A stretch of DNA of 64,000 bases from Aminobacter anthyllidis (GCF_018555685.1 NZ_JAFLWW010000005.1:124001-188000), one strand, 5' to 3'; counted from the first letter of the stretch, positions 18,810 to 28,875 are shown. Notes: generated by a model not told the origin, from the sequence alone. Numbers and translations are program-made.

Positions 18810-20282
18810 TCATGCCCAGGGATCATTGACCCTGGGCCATACCGGACGGACAAGCTTGGTGTAGTTGGTCACGCGCGGATTGCTCGGATACGAACTCGGC
18901 GCGTCGACATAGATGATCTCGGCCGCCACCGGCGCGAAGCCGGCGTAGAAATGGTTGGTCGACTTGACCAGCAAAATGTCCTTGCTGGCTAGGTCGATGC
19001 CGAGATTGGAGAAGATGTCGGGCTCGAAGGTCTGGGTGCGGTTGGTGTTGAGGATGACGTCGACCTCGGTCCCCAGGATGCGCACCAGCGCCGTTTGCCC
19101 GAGCGTCACGCGGCTCGGCCCGAAACTCTGCCAGCCTTCCTCGACCGCCTTCAGCACCTGAACCCTGGCGTCGATCGGCTCGCCGGCCTGCGGTCCCGCC
19201 TTGCCGCCGAAACGCAGGTCGATGACGGCACCTTCGCCCGCCGCGTGGCAGAAGGTCACCGCGATCGGGTCCCAGATCGTCGCCACGCCGACCTTGTCGA
19301 GGCCGCGCTCCAGCATCCGCCGCAGCATGAAGGTGCCGTCGCCGGCGACCCCGCCGCCGGGATTGTCCCAGACGTCGGCGATAACAGCGGGCTTTGCCGG
19401 ATTGGCCCGGCGCGCGCTCAGCGCCTGGTCGATGCCGGCGTCGGTGTCGACCATCGTCATCGCGGTCTTTTCGCGCATGGCATAAAGCTCGCGGCCGAGC
19501 TTTTCGGCGAGCGCGTCGCCCTTGGCCTTGTCGTTGTCGGTGACGACGACGATGCGCGAGCCCATTTCCGGCACGTCGGAGGCCATGAAGCCGTGAATCA
19601 CCGACACCGACAGGATGCCGTCCTTGCCGTGCAGCGCCTTGATGCGGTCGACGAAGCTCCGCATCGGCTCGCGGCTGGTCGGCAGCACGGTGATCATGCG
19701 GCAGTCGAAGGTCGAGATGACGGGCTTGATCTCGCCACGCGCTGCGGCCAGGCCAAGCGCGACGACATGCTCGCCGCGCTCGTAGAAATCGGTGTGCGGA
19801 AATTCGAGGAAGGCCGCGAGCACATTGCAGGCGGCGACGCGCTTCGGCGTCAGGTGGCTGTGCGGATCGAACTCCGCAGCAACCACGACGTCGGGGCCGA
19901 CAATGTCGCGGACCCGCGCCAGGAGGTCGCCCTCGCAGTCGTCATAGCCCTGCGCCACCATCGCGCCGTGGAGGCCAAGCATGACGGCGTCGACCGGCAG
20001 CGCCGCCCGGAGCTGGTCGAGGATTTCGTCGCGCAGCGCCTCGAAGGTCTGGCGTTGCACCAGCCCGCCCGGCTCGGCCCAGGTGGCGGTGCCTTCGATG
20101 ACGGTCAGTGCGTCGGCAGCGGCGCGGCGGCGCAGCGCCACGATCGGCGACGAGCACAAGGTCGGTGTCTCCGGATGCTGGCCCGGCCCGGCGTAGAACG
20201 CCATCTCGAACGAGGCGCGATCGGTCGGCACCGGCGAGAAGGTGTTGGTCTCGGTCGCCAGCGAGGCGGTGAAGATGCGCAT
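18810..20282 (-). CDS. M81 family metallopeptidase (MlrC-like)
   Basis: A 490-residue protein of the M81/microcystinase C family. Diagnostic blocks are TASLATETNTFSP at residues 4-16, GLHGAMVAQGYDDCEGD, EFDPHSHLT with probable metal-binding Asp and His residues, and ADVWDNPGGGVAGDGT. MlrC cleaves linearised microcystin breakdown products, but most homologues have no known substrate and many sit beside ABC transporters. Here it is last in a minus-strand unit after a sugar-type binding protein and two permeases, so it may hydrolyse an amide in the imported compound. Confidence 0.88.
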   Translation of the reverse strand: MRIFTASLATETNTFSPVPTDRASFEMAFYAGPGQHPETPTLCSSPIVALRRRAAADALTVIEGTATWAEPGGLVQRQTFEALRDEILDQLRAALPVDAVMLGLHGAMVAQGYDDCEGDLLARVRDIVGPDVVVAAEFDPHSHLTPKRVAACNVLAAFLEFPHTDFYERGEHVVALGLAAARGEIKPVISTFDCRMITVLPTSREPMRSFVDRIKALHGKDGILSVSVIHGFMASDVPEMGSRIVVVTDNDKAKGDALAEKLGRELYAMREKTAMTMVDTDAGIDQALSARRANPAKPAVIADVWDNPGGGVAGDGTFMLRRMLERGLDKVGVATIWDPIAVTFCHAAGEGAVIDLRFGGKAGPQAGEPIDARVQVLKAVEEGWQSFGPSRVTLGQTALVRILGTEVDVILNTNRTQTFEPDIFSNLGIDLASKDILLVKSTNHFYAGFAPVAAEIIYVDAPSSYPSNPRVTNYTKLVRPVWPRVNDPWA

Positions 20283-20323
20283 GTCAGGTTCGTTTCTTTA
20301 TCGTTGAAGTCAGGAGGTTGCGG

Positions 20324-21151
20324 TCACTTGACGGCGCCGAGCGCCAGGCCGCGGACGAGATAGCGCTGGAGCCAGACGAACAGGATGGCGACCGGCACGG
20401 TGGCGACGAGCGTGGCCGCCATGACGTAGTGCCATTCGACAGTGTAGCGCCCGGCGACAAGCGAAAACACCTGGATCGGCAGCGTATAGCTTTCCTGGCT
20501 GCGCAGCATGGTCAGCGCGACGACGAACTCGTTCCAGGCATTGATGAAGGTGAAGATGGCGGTGACGGCGATGGCCGGCACGCACAGCGGCAAAAACACC
20601 TTGCGCAAGGTCAGCCAGCGGCTGCCGCCTTCCATCCACGAGGCTTCCTCGAGGTCGCGCGGGATGGTGTCGAAATAGCTCTGCAGCATCCACACGGTGA
20701 AGGCGATGTTGAAGGCCATGTAGACGCCGCCGACGGCATTCAGGCTTTCAACCAGCCCGAAGGAGGCGAGCAGCCGGAACAGGCCAAGCACCAGCACGAT
20801 CGGCGAGATCATCTGCGAGACCAGCAGGAACTGCCGGAAGGCGCCATGACCGGCAAAACGGAAGCGCGACATCGCATAAGCGGCCGGGATCGAGATGACG
20901 ATCGCGCCGACTGTGGCGATCACCGACACGTAAAGCGAATTGAACAGCGCCCGGCCGAAGCCGGCCTGCACCCACATGTCGTAGAAATTGCGCCAGCGAA
21001 ACTCGCTCGGCCACCAGCTCGGCGTCAGCACTTCCTGCGCCGGTTTGACCGCGGTCAAAAACATCACCGCGAAGGGAAACAGCGTGACGACGACAAGCGG
21101 CGCCAGCAGCCCCCAGGCGATGATGGTGCGCTTGAGTTTGGGCGCGATCAT
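20324..21151 (-). CDS. carbohydrate ABC transporter permease (MalG-type)
   Basis: A 275-residue inner-membrane permease with six hydrophobic segments and the cytoplasmic EAA loop [22 protein letters not shown] near residue 190, the coupling motif of MalG-type subunits. It overlaps the upstream permease by 4 nt (ATGA at 21148-21151). With its partner, the binding protein at 22094 and the ATPase at 24297, it makes a complete CUT1-type importer. Confidence 0.93.
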   Translation of the reverse strand: MIAPKLKRTIIAWGLLAPLVVVTLFPFAVMFLTAVKPAQEVLTPSWWPSEFRWRNFYDMWVQAGFGRALFNSLYVSVIATVGAIVISIPAAYAMSRFRFAGHGAFRQFLLVSQMISPIVLVLGLFRLLASFGLVESLNAVGGVYMAFNIAFTVWMLQSYFDTIPRDLEEASWMEGGSRWLTLRKVFLPLCVPAIAVTAIFTFINAWNEFVVALTMLRSQESYTLPIQVFSLVAGRYTVEWHYVMAATLVATVPVAILFVWLQRYLVRGLALGAVK

Positions 21152-22017
21152 GCGCGTTCTCCCCGCATGGCGAGCCTGATGTAGATGGCGGTGAAGACCA
21201 AAAGGATCGCCAGCATGACCAGCGACACCGCCGACGCCTCGCCGAGTTTGCCGATGCGGAAGGCCAGCTTGTAGAGATGGGTGACGAGGATGTCGGTCGA
21301 GTTGGCCGGACCGCCCTGCGTCATCACCCAGATGATCGGGAACGAGTTGAAGACATAGATCGTGTTGAGCACGATGGCGATGTTGACGAAGGGCTTGAGC
21401 AGCGGAAAGGTGATGCGCCGGAACTGCTGCACCGGTCCCGCCCCTTCCAGTGCCGCCGCCTCATAGAGATCGTCGGGGATCGACGACAGCCCGCCCAAAA
21501 AAATGGTGGTGGTGAACGGCACCGTCACCAGGATGCCGATCATGATCTGCATCGGGAATGCGGTCGCCGCGCTCGCCAGCCACTGGATGTTGTGGTCGGC
21601 GAGGCCGAGCCCGCGCAGGGCGGAATTCAGCATGCCGCTTTCGCCGTTCAGCGCCCAGCGCCAGACGATGGCCGTCATGGTCAGCGACACCGCCCAGGGC
21701 AGCATGACGATGACACGCGCAAGCGAACGGCCGTAAAAATCGGTATTGAGGATGACCGCCACCGGGATCGACACCAACAGCGCGCCACCGACGACGGCGG
21801 CGGTCCAGACGCCGGTGCGCAGCAGCGCCTTGATGAAATCAGGATCGGCAACCAGTGCAGCGAAATTGTCGAGGCCGCTGAAATCGCGCAGCTGGCCGAA
21901 GCGGCTGACGTCATGCGTCGCGATCTGGATCAGGTCGACGACCGGCCAGAAGATCACCACCGCCGCCAGGATCAGGCTCGGCAGCGTCAGCAGATATGGC
22001 AGGGCGCGATTGTGCAT
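21148..22017 (-). CDS. carbohydrate ABC transporter permease (MalF-type)
   Basis: A 289-residue permease with six hydrophobic segments and the EAA loop [21 protein letters not shown] near residue 190. N-terminal [26 protein letters not shown] is typical of short MalF-like subunits. It follows the binding protein with a 76-bp gap that holds a strong hairpin, and overlaps the next permease by 4 nt. Confidence 0.93.
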   Translation of the reverse strand: MHNRALPYLLTLPSLILAAVVIFWPVVDLIQIATHDVSRFGQLRDFSGLDNFAALVADPDFIKALLRTGVWTAAVVGGALLVSIPVAVILNTDFYGRSLARVIVMLPWAVSLTMTAIVWRWALNGESGMLNSALRGLGLADHNIQWLASAATAFPMQIMIGILVTVPFTTTIFLGGLSSIPDDLYEAAALEGAGPVQQFRRITFPLLKPFVNIAIVLNTIYVFNSFPIIWVMTQGGPANSTDILVTHLYKLAFRIGKLGEASAVSLVMLAILLVFTAIYIRLAMRGERA

Positions 22018-22048
22018 GGGAGCCTTGGCCGGAGCACGGGACAGGGAA

Positions 22049-22078
22049 CCGGCGGCGCACCCTGAGGCGCGCCACCGG
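22049..22078 (-). promoter_or_regulatory. 13-bp hairpin between binding protein and permease genes
   Basis: In the mRNA, CCGGTGGCGCGCC pairs with GGTGCGCCGCCGG around a TCAG loop (13 pairs, two of them G-U). It begins 15 nt after the binding-protein stop. No U-tract follows. It probably blocks 3' decay and limits downstream expression, a common device in binding-protein-dependent transporter operons. Confidence 0.65.
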
Positions 22079-22093
22079 CGGGAGGAAGAAGAA

Positions 22094-23329
22094 CTACTTC
22101 TTCAGGATGCCGTCGGCCTTGGCTGCCGCTTCCTTGAGCAGGGCCTCGGGATCGCCTTCGCCGAGATAGACCTTCTGGATGGCGTCCGAAGTGATCTGCG
22201 CGACTTCTTCCCAGCCGGGAATGATCGGCGCGAAGCGGGCGTCGGGCAGAAGCGCGGTGAAGGCAGCGAGGTCGGCATTGTTGACGTAATAGTCCATCTT
22301 GGCCTCTTCCTTGTTCACCGGCAGGAAGCCTTCGCCCTGGGTGAACTTGGCGCGCCAGTCGGTCTGGAACAGGAAGTCGAGCAGCTTCCAGGCCTCGTCT
22401 TTGTTCTTCGAATTGGAGAACATGACGATCGAGTCGGTGACGCCATAGGTGCCGCGCGCGCCGGTCGGGCCGGCGGGGATGGCGGCGACGCCATATTTCA
22501 GCTTCGGCGCTTCTTCCTTGATCTGGTTGGACAGGAAGGGCGCGGTGATCATCATGCCGACCTTGCCCTGCTTGAACAGGTTCTGCACGTCCTCACGCGC
22601 ATAGGAGGTGACGCCAGGCTGGGTCAGGCCCTCGTCGATCAGCGACTTGTAGAGCTTGGCCGCCTCGATGGCCCCGGGGCTGTCGAGACCCGAGGTGCCG
22701 TCCTTGTCGAGGATCTCGGAGCCTTGCGACCACATCGCGTAATAATAATAGACGTCGGTCTCGATCTCCTTGCCCTGCAGGCCGAAACCGTAGTTCTCGC
22801 CGCCCAGCGCCTTGATCTTGGCAGCCGCATCCTTGAGCTCGGCCCAGGTCGCCGGCGGGTTGGCGACGCCAGCCTTTTCGAGCAGTTCCTTGTTGTAATA
22901 CATGGCACGCGCCGAAGCGGCGATCGGCAGGCCGTAGGTCTTGCCGTCCATGATCGAAGGCGACAGGAAGGTGTCGATGAAGCGCCCCTTGAAGTCGGGC
23001 GTGATGTAGCCGTCGAGCGGCTCGGCGACGCCCTGCTGGACGAAGTCGATCAGCCAGCGCGTGCCGATGATCGACAAATCGGCATTGGTGCCGGCGGTGA
23101 TGTCGGTGGTCAGCTTCTGCAGCAGCACGTCCCACGGCACGACCTCGAACTTGACGTCGACGCCTGGGTTGGCTGCCTCGAATGCCTTTTCCACTTCCTG
23201 GAAATAGGGCCCGGTCTTTGCGCTGTATTCCGCGACCGTGACCCTGACTTCGCCGGCATTTGCCTGGGCGGCCAGCGCCAGCACGCTCAACCCGGCCAGC
23301 AGGCCAGTCTTCCACTTCGAAATCGCCAT
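22094..23329 (-). CDS. sugar-type ABC transporter substrate-binding protein
   Basis: A 411-residue family 1 extracellular solute-binding protein. Residues 1-25 are a Sec signal ([19 protein letters not shown]). The mature protein has [23 protein letters not shown], the usual first lobe of CUT1 binding proteins. It is the first gene of the minus-strand unit, and its promoter lies in the divergent gap with the SDR gene. The ligand cannot be read from sequence; the SDR and SIS-domain regulator nearby suggest a sugar or sugar derivative. Confidence 0.92.
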   Translation of the reverse strand: MAISKWKTGLLAGLSVLALAAQANAGEVRVTVAEYSAKTGPYFQEVEKAFEAANPGVDVKFEVVPWDVLLQKLTTDITAGTNADLSIIGTRWLIDFVQQGVAEPLDGYITPDFKGRFIDTFLSPSIMDGKTYGLPIAASARAMYYNKELLEKAGVANPPATWAELKDAAAKIKALGGENYGFGLQGKEIETDVYYYYAMWSQGSEILDKDGTSGLDSPGAIEAAKLYKSLIDEGLTQPGVTSYAREDVQNLFKQGKVGMMITAPFLSNQIKEEAPKLKYGVAAIPAGPTGARGTYGVTDSIVMFSNSKNKDEAWKLLDFLFQTDWRAKFTQGEGFLPVNKEEAKMDYYVNNADLAAFTALLPDARFAPIIPGWEEVAQITSDAIQKVYLGEGDPEALLKEAAAKADGILKK

Positions 23330-23520
23330 GTCGGTGTTCCCTTGCTCCCACGGGCCAAGGCCCGTTCCTCCGGCGCTTTGCCGCGCCTCTTTGATTAAGT
23401 GACTTTCTTACATTATCCGGCATTTTCGCCATATCAAGCGATTTTCTTTGTTGCTTAATTACATTTTCAGCCATAGTCCTGAGCAAAGAAAGCGGCCAAG
23501 ATCGCTATGGGAGCACATCA
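23330..23520. promoter_or_regulatory. divergent promoter region with TTACATTwTC repeats
   Basis: The gap between the sugar binding-protein gene (minus) and the SDR gene (plus) is markedly AT-rich from 23390 on. TTACATTATC (23408-23417) and TTACATTTTC (23459-23468) form a direct repeat about 51 bp apart. They are candidate sites for the RpiR regulator encoded at 25364. No gene was seen. Confidence 0.4.
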
Positions 23521-24291
23521 TTGAGCAGTGAGAGCGAATTCCGGGGAAAGTCCGTCCTGATCACCGGCGCCGGCGGCGGCCTCGGGCGGGCACTGGTTGC
23601 GATCTTCAATGATCGCGGCGCCCGCGTCATCGGCTGCGACCAGTACATTGAGGCGATGGACGGGCTCGATCTCGCCGGGCGCCACAGCTTCGACCTGACC
23701 GACCGCCCCGGCCTCGAAGCCGCGGCGCGCAAGCTGGTCGAAGCCGACGGCGTGCCCGACATCGTCATCAACAATGCCGGCTGGACCCGCGCCGAAACCA
23801 TGCCGGCGCTGACCCAGGAGCGAGTCGAGACCGAGATCGACCTCAACCTGACCGGCGTCGCCAGCCTGACCAATACGCTGCTCAAGCCAATGGTGGCGCG
23901 CGGCGCGGGCTGCTTCGTCTTCATCTCCTCGGTCAATGCGCTGTCGCATTTCGGCAACCCGGCCTATGCCGCGGCCAAGGCCGGCATCAACGCCTTGTCG
24001 CGCGCCATTGCTGTCGAGCATGGCCGCCAGGGCATCCGCGCCAACGTCGTCTGCCCGGGCTCGATCCGCACCCCGGCCTGGGACCATCGCCTGGCCAAGG
24101 ATCCCGCCATTCTGGGCAAGCTGCAGCGGCTCTATCCGCTTGGCCGCATCGTCAACGCGCAGGAAGTGGCCGAGGCCGTCGCCTTCCTTGCCTCGCCACG
24201 CGCCTCGGGCATCACCGGTACGGTGCTGCCCGTCGACGCCGGCCTGACCGCCGGCTGCCTGCCTTTCATCGACGACATATTGGGAGCGTGA
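23521..24291 (+). CDS. SDR family NAD(P)-dependent oxidoreductase
   Basis: A 256-residue classical short-chain dehydrogenase: cofactor motif [10 protein letters not shown] near residue 16, NNAG, and catalytic Ser with Y-x3-K in YAAAKAG. The start is TTG at 23521, preceded by GGGAG; no better ATG lies upstream. It heads a plus-strand unit with the ATPase and regulator, divergent from the binding protein and permeases. It probably oxidises the imported sugar or polyol. The substrate is unknown. Confidence 0.9.
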   Translation: MSSESEFRGKSVLITGAGGGLGRALVAIFNDRGARVIGCDQYIEAMDGLDLAGRHSFDLTDRPGLEAAARKLVEADGVPDIVINNAGWTRAETMPALTQERVETEIDLNLTGVASLTNTLLKPMVARGAGCFVFISSVNALSHFGNPAYAAAKAGINALSRAIAVEHGRQGIRANVVCPGSIRTPAWDHRLAKDPAILGKLQRLYPLGRIVNAQEVAEAVAFLASPRASGITGTVLPVDAGLTAGCLPFIDDILGA

Positions 24292-24296
24292 AGACC

Positions 24297-25367
24297 ATGA
24301 CCGGCGTAACCTTCCGCGACCTCTCCAAGTCGTTTGGCCAGCACAAAGTGCTCGACGACATCAACCTCGACATTCCAAGCGGCGAGTTCGTCGTGCTCGT
24401 CGGCCCCTCCGGCTGCGGCAAGTCGACCTTGCTGCGCATGCTCGCCGGGCTTGAGCCGATCAGCCACGGCGACCTCTTGATCGGCGGCACGCGCGCCAAC
24501 GACCTGCCGCCGCAGAAGCGCAACATCGCCATGGTGTTCCAGTCCTACGCGCTGTTTCCGCATCTCACCGCAGCCGAGAACATCGGGTTCGGGCCGAAGA
24601 TCCGCGGCGAGGCACAGGCCGCCATCGACCAGAAGATCAACAAGGCCGCAGCGATCCTCAACCTGCATGCCTATCTCGACCGCTATCCGCGCCAGCTCTC
24701 CGGCGGACAGCGCCAGCGTGTCGCCATGGGCCGCGCCATCGTGCGCGAACCCTCGGTGTTCCTGTTCGACGAACCGCTGTCCAATCTCGACGCGCAATTG
24801 CGCGTGCAGATGCGTACCGAGATCAAGGCGCTGCATCAGCGCTTGAAATCGACGGTGGTTTACGTGACACACGACCAGATCGAGGCCATGACCATGGCCG
24901 ACCGCATCGTCGTCATGAACCAGGGAAAGATCCTGCAGGTGGGTGCACCGCTCGAACTCTACGACAGCCCGGCCAACAAGTTCGTCGCAAGCTTCATCGG
25001 CTCGCCGTCGATGAGCTTTGTCTCGGGCAGCATCGGCGCATCGGCGACAGGCGCACATTTCGAGACGGCGACCGGAGAGAAGCTGTCGCTCAATGGCGGC
25101 CGCGCCTCGGCCTTCGCAGGAGCGGTCGAGGCCGGCATCAGGCCCGAGCATTTCGTCATCAGCGGCAGCGAAAGCGCGTTGCCGTTCAAGGTCGACGTCA
25201 TCGAGCCGACAGGCTCGGAGACCCATATCTACGGCGCCATCGGCGACGAGCAGGTACGCGCCGTGTTCCGCGACCGCGTTTCGGTGCGGCCGGGCGAGAC
25301 ACTGCCGGTCACTGCCGACCCCAAGAACATCCATCTGTTCGACAAGGCGACCGGCCTGCCCGTATGA
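24297..25367 (+). CDS. ABC transporter ATP-binding protein (UgpC/MalK-type)
   Basis: A 356-residue ATPase with Walker [11 protein letters not shown]-loop [12 protein letters not shown], signature LSGGQRQRV, Walker [13 protein letters not shown] and a C-terminal TOBE region (residues about 280-350). ATG at 24297 has GGGAG 10 nt upstream. A GTG at 24288 overlapping the SDR stop is the alternative. It should energise the permeases at 20324-22017. It overlaps the following regulator by 4 nt. Confidence 0.93.
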   Translation: MTGVTFRDLSKSFGQHKVLDDINLDIPSGEFVVLVGPSGCGKSTLLRMLAGLEPISHGDLLIGGTRANDLPPQKRNIAMVFQSYALFPHLTAAENIGFGPKIRGEAQAAIDQKINKAAAILNLHAYLDRYPRQLSGGQRQRVAMGRAIVREPSVFLFDEPLSNLDAQLRVQMRTEIKALHQRLKSTVVYVTHDQIEAMTMADRIVVMNQGKILQVGAPLELYDSPANKFVASFIGSPSMSFVSGSIGASATGAHFETATGEKLSLNGGRASAFAGAVEAGIRPEHFVISGSESALPFKVDVIEPTGSETHIYGAIGDEQVRAVFRDRVSVRPGETLPVTADPKNIHLFDKATGLPV

Positions 25368-26245
25368 GCAACATCGCCGACATCATCACCCGGCTTCAGG
25401 TCACGGCGCAGGACGGATCGAAGTCCGACAAGCGCCTGGCGAGCCTGGTGCTGTCGGATCTCGACTTTGCCTCCAAGGCCGCGATCTCGGAGATCGCCGC
25501 GCGCGTCGGCGTCAGCGAACCCACTGTCACCCGCTTCTGCCGCAACCTCGGCTGCGACGGCGTGCGCGACTTCAAGTTCTTCCTCGCGCAGGCGATCGCC
25601 ATCGGCGGGCAGTATCTCAAGCCCGAACCGCTCAGCCGCGACGCGCGTGAGCAGCGCATCGCCTCCGCCGTCACCGAGGCGGCTATCGTCGCGATCCAGC
25701 GCGCCTCGGACAATCTCGACATGGCGACGCTGGTCTCGGTGGCCGAGCGGCTGTCGGCCTCGCAGAACATCCTGTGCTTCGGCTCCGGCGGCATCTCCTC
25801 GATGATGGCGACGGAACTGCAGAACCGGCTGTTCCGGCTTGGCCTGCCTGTCGTCGCCCAGGTCGACGGCCAGCTGCAGCGCATGTATGCGGCGGTCGCC
25901 AAGCCCGAGACGACGGTCATTGCCTTCTCCGTTTCGGGCCACGCCAAGTCGGTTGTCGATGCGGTCCAGGTCGCCCGGCAATATGGCGCCCGCACCGTGG
26001 CGATCACGGCGCCCGGATCGGCGCTGGCCAAGGTCGCCGACATCGTCATCCCGTTCCAGCCGATCGAAGACGGCAACATCTACAAGCCGACCTCGTCGCG
26101 TTTCGCGCTGCTGGCCATCCTCGACATGATCGCCACCGCGACCGCCGAGACCCGCGGTACCAACGTGCTCGAAGGCCTGCGGCGCATCAAGCAGAGCCTG
26201 AGTATGCTCAAGATCGACGACCCGCGACTGCCTCTGGGGGACTGA
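25364..26245 (+). CDS. MurR/RpiR family transcriptional regulator
   Basis: A 293-residue regulator with an N-terminal RpiR helix-turn-helix (residues about 10-85; AAISEIAARVGVSEPTVTRFCRNLGC) and a C-terminal SIS sugar-isomerase domain (residues about 125-265; FGSGGISSMMATELQNRLFRLGL, VIAFSVSGHAKSVVDA). SIS domains bind phosphosugars. It overlaps the ATPase by 4 nt (ATGA), so it is most likely the local regulator of the sugar transporter. Confidence 0.92.
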   Translation: MSNIADIITRLQVTAQDGSKSDKRLASLVLSDLDFASKAAISEIAARVGVSEPTVTRFCRNLGCDGVRDFKFFLAQAIAIGGQYLKPEPLSRDAREQRIASAVTEAAIVAIQRASDNLDMATLVSVAERLSASQNILCFGSGGISSMMATELQNRLFRLGLPVVAQVDGQLQRMYAAVAKPETTVIAFSVSGHAKSVVDAVQVARQYGARTVAITAPGSALAKVADIVIPFQPIEDGNIYKPTSSRFALLAILDMIATATAETRGTNVLEGLRRIKQSLSMLKIDDPRLPLGD

Positions 26246-26246
26246 C

Positions 26247-26720
26247 ATGACGATTGCCGAAAACCCGTTCGCTGGAGATGCCGACCGCGCGGCCATCTGG
26301 GAGATGCTGGTCGAGCGCGACATCGCCGCCTTCGTCGGCCAGGACTGGGCCATGGTGGCAGGCGATTTCGACGAGCAGCGTTTCCTCGGCATCCATGCCC
26401 ATAACGCAACCAATCCCGACGCGTGGAACGCCGCCTTCCCGACGCTCGCGGTCTATCGCGACGAGTGGCTGCGCCAGGCGGCGGAGACAGCTGCCACCCA
26501 ATATGCCGAGCCGCTCGCCGACGGCATCCACCGTGCGACACGGCTGACCGAGATCGACATCACGGGCGATGTCGCGGTGGCGCGCAAGAAATTCGACGGC
26601 ACCATCCGCCGCGCCGACGGCAGCGACGACGTCCTCAACTGGCAGACGCTGTATTTCTGCCGCAAGGCGGACGGGCGCTGGAGGATCACCGGTTTCGTCG
26701 GCTACATGAAGTACATCTGA
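26247..26720 (+). CDS. uncharacterised NTF2-like/SnoaL-like protein
   Basis: A 157-residue protein with no signal peptide or membrane segment. The C-terminal half (AVARKKFDGTIRRADG, NWQTLYFCRKADGRWRITGFVGYM) has the alternating strands and final RWRITGF pattern of NTF2-like folds. The N-terminal IWEMLVERDIAAFVGQDWAMVAGDF resembles the opening helix of that fold. ATG lies one base after the RpiR stop, so it is the last gene of the sugar unit. Enzymatic or binding function is not known. Confidence 0.75.
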   Translation: MTIAENPFAGDADRAAIWEMLVERDIAAFVGQDWAMVAGDFDEQRFLGIHAHNATNPDAWNAAFPTLAVYRDEWLRQAAETAATQYAEPLADGIHRATRLTEIDITGDVAVARKKFDGTIRRADGSDDVLNWQTLYFCRKADGRWRITGFVGYMKYI

Positions 26721-26760
26721 GTTTTCGGGCACCGTCGTTCACCGGCCCTGACCGAAATCA

Positions 26761-26784
26761 AGGCGCTCTTCGGAGCGCCTTTTT
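26761..26784 (+). terminator. Rho-independent terminator
   Basis: AGGCGCTC-TTCG-GAGCGCCT with a perfect 8-bp stem and UUCG tetraloop, followed by TTTT (26781-26784). It lies 41 bp after the NTF2-like gene and ends the sugar-transport unit. Confidence 0.93.
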
Positions 26785-26821
26785 CATGTCGCCGCACCCG
26801 CCTTGCAAGACAGAAAAGCCA

Positions 26822-26894
26822 ATCTTGCACACGTTTGCACTTGACTGCAAGATATCTTGCATCATAAGAGTCGAGTGCAAAATGGATGCAAGAT
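26822..26894. promoter_or_regulatory. ATCTTGCA operator array at an RpiR gene
   Basis: TGCAAGATATCTTGCA (26846-26861) is a perfect 16-bp palindrome. The half-sites ATCTTGCA (26822-26829) and TGCAAGAT (26887-26894) flank it, the latter covering the start codon of the RpiR gene. This is a strong candidate for autoregulation by that protein. The upstream TTG in-frame codon at 26857 lies in the palindrome and was rejected as a start. Confidence 0.65.
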
Positions 26895-27732
26895 GATGAC
26901 GCTGCTGGATCGCATCAAGAGCCATTCGACCCGCCTCACCGAGGCCGACCAGCGACTCGTCTCAGCCCTGCTCGAAAACGCCGCCGAAGCCGCCTTCCTG
27001 TCGAGCGCCAGGCTTGCCGAACGCGCCAGCGTGCATGAGGCGGCAACCACCCGGCTGGCGCAGAAGCTTGGCTTCAAGGGCTATCCCGAACTGCGCTCGC
27101 AGCTGCAGCGCGAACTGGTCGAGAGCCAGGACGCCGCCGAACGCATGCGCCGCTCCGTCGCCAAGGTCGAGCATGGCGACTTCCTGCTCGACCTGATCGG
27201 CAGCGAGATCGCCGCCCTCGAACATCTGCGCCTCGCCGTCTCGCAAGAAAGCATCAACCGCGCCGCCGACATGATCGTCGACGCCAGGCGCATCTTCCTG
27301 TTCGGCCAGGGCCATGCCCAGTCGATCACCCAGTTCCTGCGCCGCCGGCTCGACCGCTTCGGCATGACCACCATCGTGCTCGAGGGCCGTGGCCGCGACA
27401 TTGCCGAGCGCGTGGTCGGCATGGAAAAGGGCGACCTCGTGCTGGCGCTGGCCTTCCGCAAGCAGCCGACCAGCTATGCCCCGCTTGTCGAGCACTGTCA
27501 TGCGCAAGGCGCCAAGGCGATGCTGGTCACCGACCTTGCCGGCACCATGATGCAGCCCCAAGCCGACCTTGTGCTGGCCGCACCGCGTGGTCGTTCGGGC
27601 AGCGAGTTCCAGACGCCGACGGTGCCGTTCGCCATCGTCAACGCCATTCTCTTGACCATTGCCGGCCGGCACCAGACGCGCGTCATGGGCGCGCTCGAAC
27701 GCCTGTCGGGCCTGTTCGACGAATTCGATTGA
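26893..27732 (+). CDS. MurR/RpiR family transcriptional regulator
   Basis: A 279-residue regulator: N-terminal RpiR helix-turn-helix (residues about 5-80; ARLAERASVHEAATTRLAQKLG) and C-terminal SIS domain (residues about 115-250; LFGQGHAQSITQFLRRRLDRFG). It is only distantly similar to the RpiR protein at 25364. It starts the second transport unit, 21 bp ahead of the binding-protein gene. A phosphosugar effector is expected from the SIS domain, which agrees with the importer-plus-phosphatase content downstream. Confidence 0.9.
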   Translation: MMTLLDRIKSHSTRLTEADQRLVSALLENAAEAAFLSSARLAERASVHEAATTRLAQKLGFKGYPELRSQLQRELVESQDAAERMRRSVAKVEHGDFLLDLIGSEIAALEHLRLAVSQESINRAADMIVDARRIFLFGQGHAQSITQFLRRRLDRFGMTTIVLEGRGRDIAERVVGMEKGDLVLALAFRKQPTSYAPLVEHCHAQGAKAMLVTDLAGTMMQPQADLVLAAPRGRSGSEFQTPTVPFAIVNAILLTIAGRHQTRVMGALERLSGLFDEFD

Positions 27733-27753
27733 GAAAAACCTGGGAGGGAAAAT

Positions 27754-28875
27754 ATGCTCAAGTCGATGAAATGGACGCTTTTCGCAGCAGCCGCCTTGCT
27801 GCCCCTGGCAGCCAGTGCTGCCGAACTCGACGCCATGAGCGTCAAGGAACTGCTGCCGCTGGCGCAGAAGGAAGGCAAGGTCACCGTCTTCTCGCTGTCG
27901 AGCCGCATCGCCAAGGTCGAGAAGGCCTTCGAGGAAACCTATCCCGGCATCGACCTCGTCGGCATCGACATGAGCTCGGTCAAGCAGATCGCCCGCGTCG
28001 TTGCCGAGCAGACTGCCGGCGTCAACGCCGTCGACGTGCTCTACATCGCCGACACGCCGGTGGTCTATGAAGACCTGGTCAAGACCAACCGCGTCGTGCC
28101 TTACGTCCCGCCGCGTGTATCAGGCGAACTCGCCGACGAGCACAAGACCCCGCTCCTGACCCAGCGCCTGTCGACCAAGGTGCTGATGTACAACGAAGCC
28201 TCAAACCCCAATGGCGCGCCGATCAAGAACCTGTGGCAGCTGACAACGCCGGAATGGAAAGGCCGTGTCCTGATGGTCGATCCGCTGCAGCGCGGCGAGT
28301 TGCTCGACCTGCTGGTTGAATTCTCGCTGCGCCCCGACGAGATGGCCAAGGCCTACGAGGCGCAGTTCGGCAAGCCGATCACCGTCGACAGCGACCTGCA
28401 GGGCGCCGGCGAACAGTTCGTCCGCGACCTGTTTGCCAACGACCTCGTCATGGTTCCCAATTCCGACGTCATCAACAAGGCCATCGGCGACAAGACCTCG
28501 GCCAATCCGCCTGTCGGCTTCGCCACCTATTCCGACCGCCGCGACAACGACAAGGAAGGCTGGGCGCTGCAGGTCGCCAACGACGTCGAGCCCTCCAATG
28601 GCATTTTGTTTCCGGCAGTCCTTGCGCTGGTCGACAAGGCGCCTAGCCCGGCTGCGGCACGGTTGCTGATCGACTTCATGATGGGCGACGATTCTGCCAC
28701 CGGCGGACCGGCCTTCGAGCCCTTCAACGTGCCAGGCGACTACGCCGTGCGACCGACTGTGAAAGACAGCCCGGATTCCGTGCCGCTCAAGGAGCTCAAG
28801 GCCTGGCGCATCGATCCGGTCAAGACCGCCGCTGCCCGCAAGCGTATCGCCGACCTGGTGCTGACGCTGCAATGA
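27754..28875 (+). CDS. AfuA/FbpA-type ABC transporter substrate-binding protein
   Basis: A 373-residue periplasmic binding protein with a Sec signal (residues 1-22, LFAAAALLPLAASAAE). The core has VTVFSLSSRIAKVEKAFEETYPG and NLWQLTTPEWKGRVLMVDPL, typical of the family often labelled iron(III)-binding. Tyrosine pairs that bind iron in FbpA are not evident. AfuA of Actinobacillus, in the same family, binds hexose phosphates. With a SIS-domain regulator upstream and a phosphatase downstream, a phosphorylated ligand is more likely than iron. Confidence 0.85.
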   Translation: MLKSMKWTLFAAAALLPLAASAAELDAMSVKELLPLAQKEGKVTVFSLSSRIAKVEKAFEETYPGIDLVGIDMSSVKQIARVVAEQTAGVNAVDVLYIADTPVVYEDLVKTNRVVPYVPPRVSGELADEHKTPLLTQRLSTKVLMYNEASNPNGAPIKNLWQLTTPEWKGRVLMVDPLQRGELLDLLVEFSLRPDEMAKAYEAQFGKPITVDSDLQGAGEQFVRDLFANDLVMVPNSDVINKAIGDKTSANPPVGFATYSDRRDNDKEGWALQVANDVEPSNGILFPAVLALVDKAPSPAAARLLIDFMMGDDSATGGPAFEPFNVPGDYAVRPTVKDSPDSVPLKELKAWRIDPVKTAAARKRIADLVLTLQ

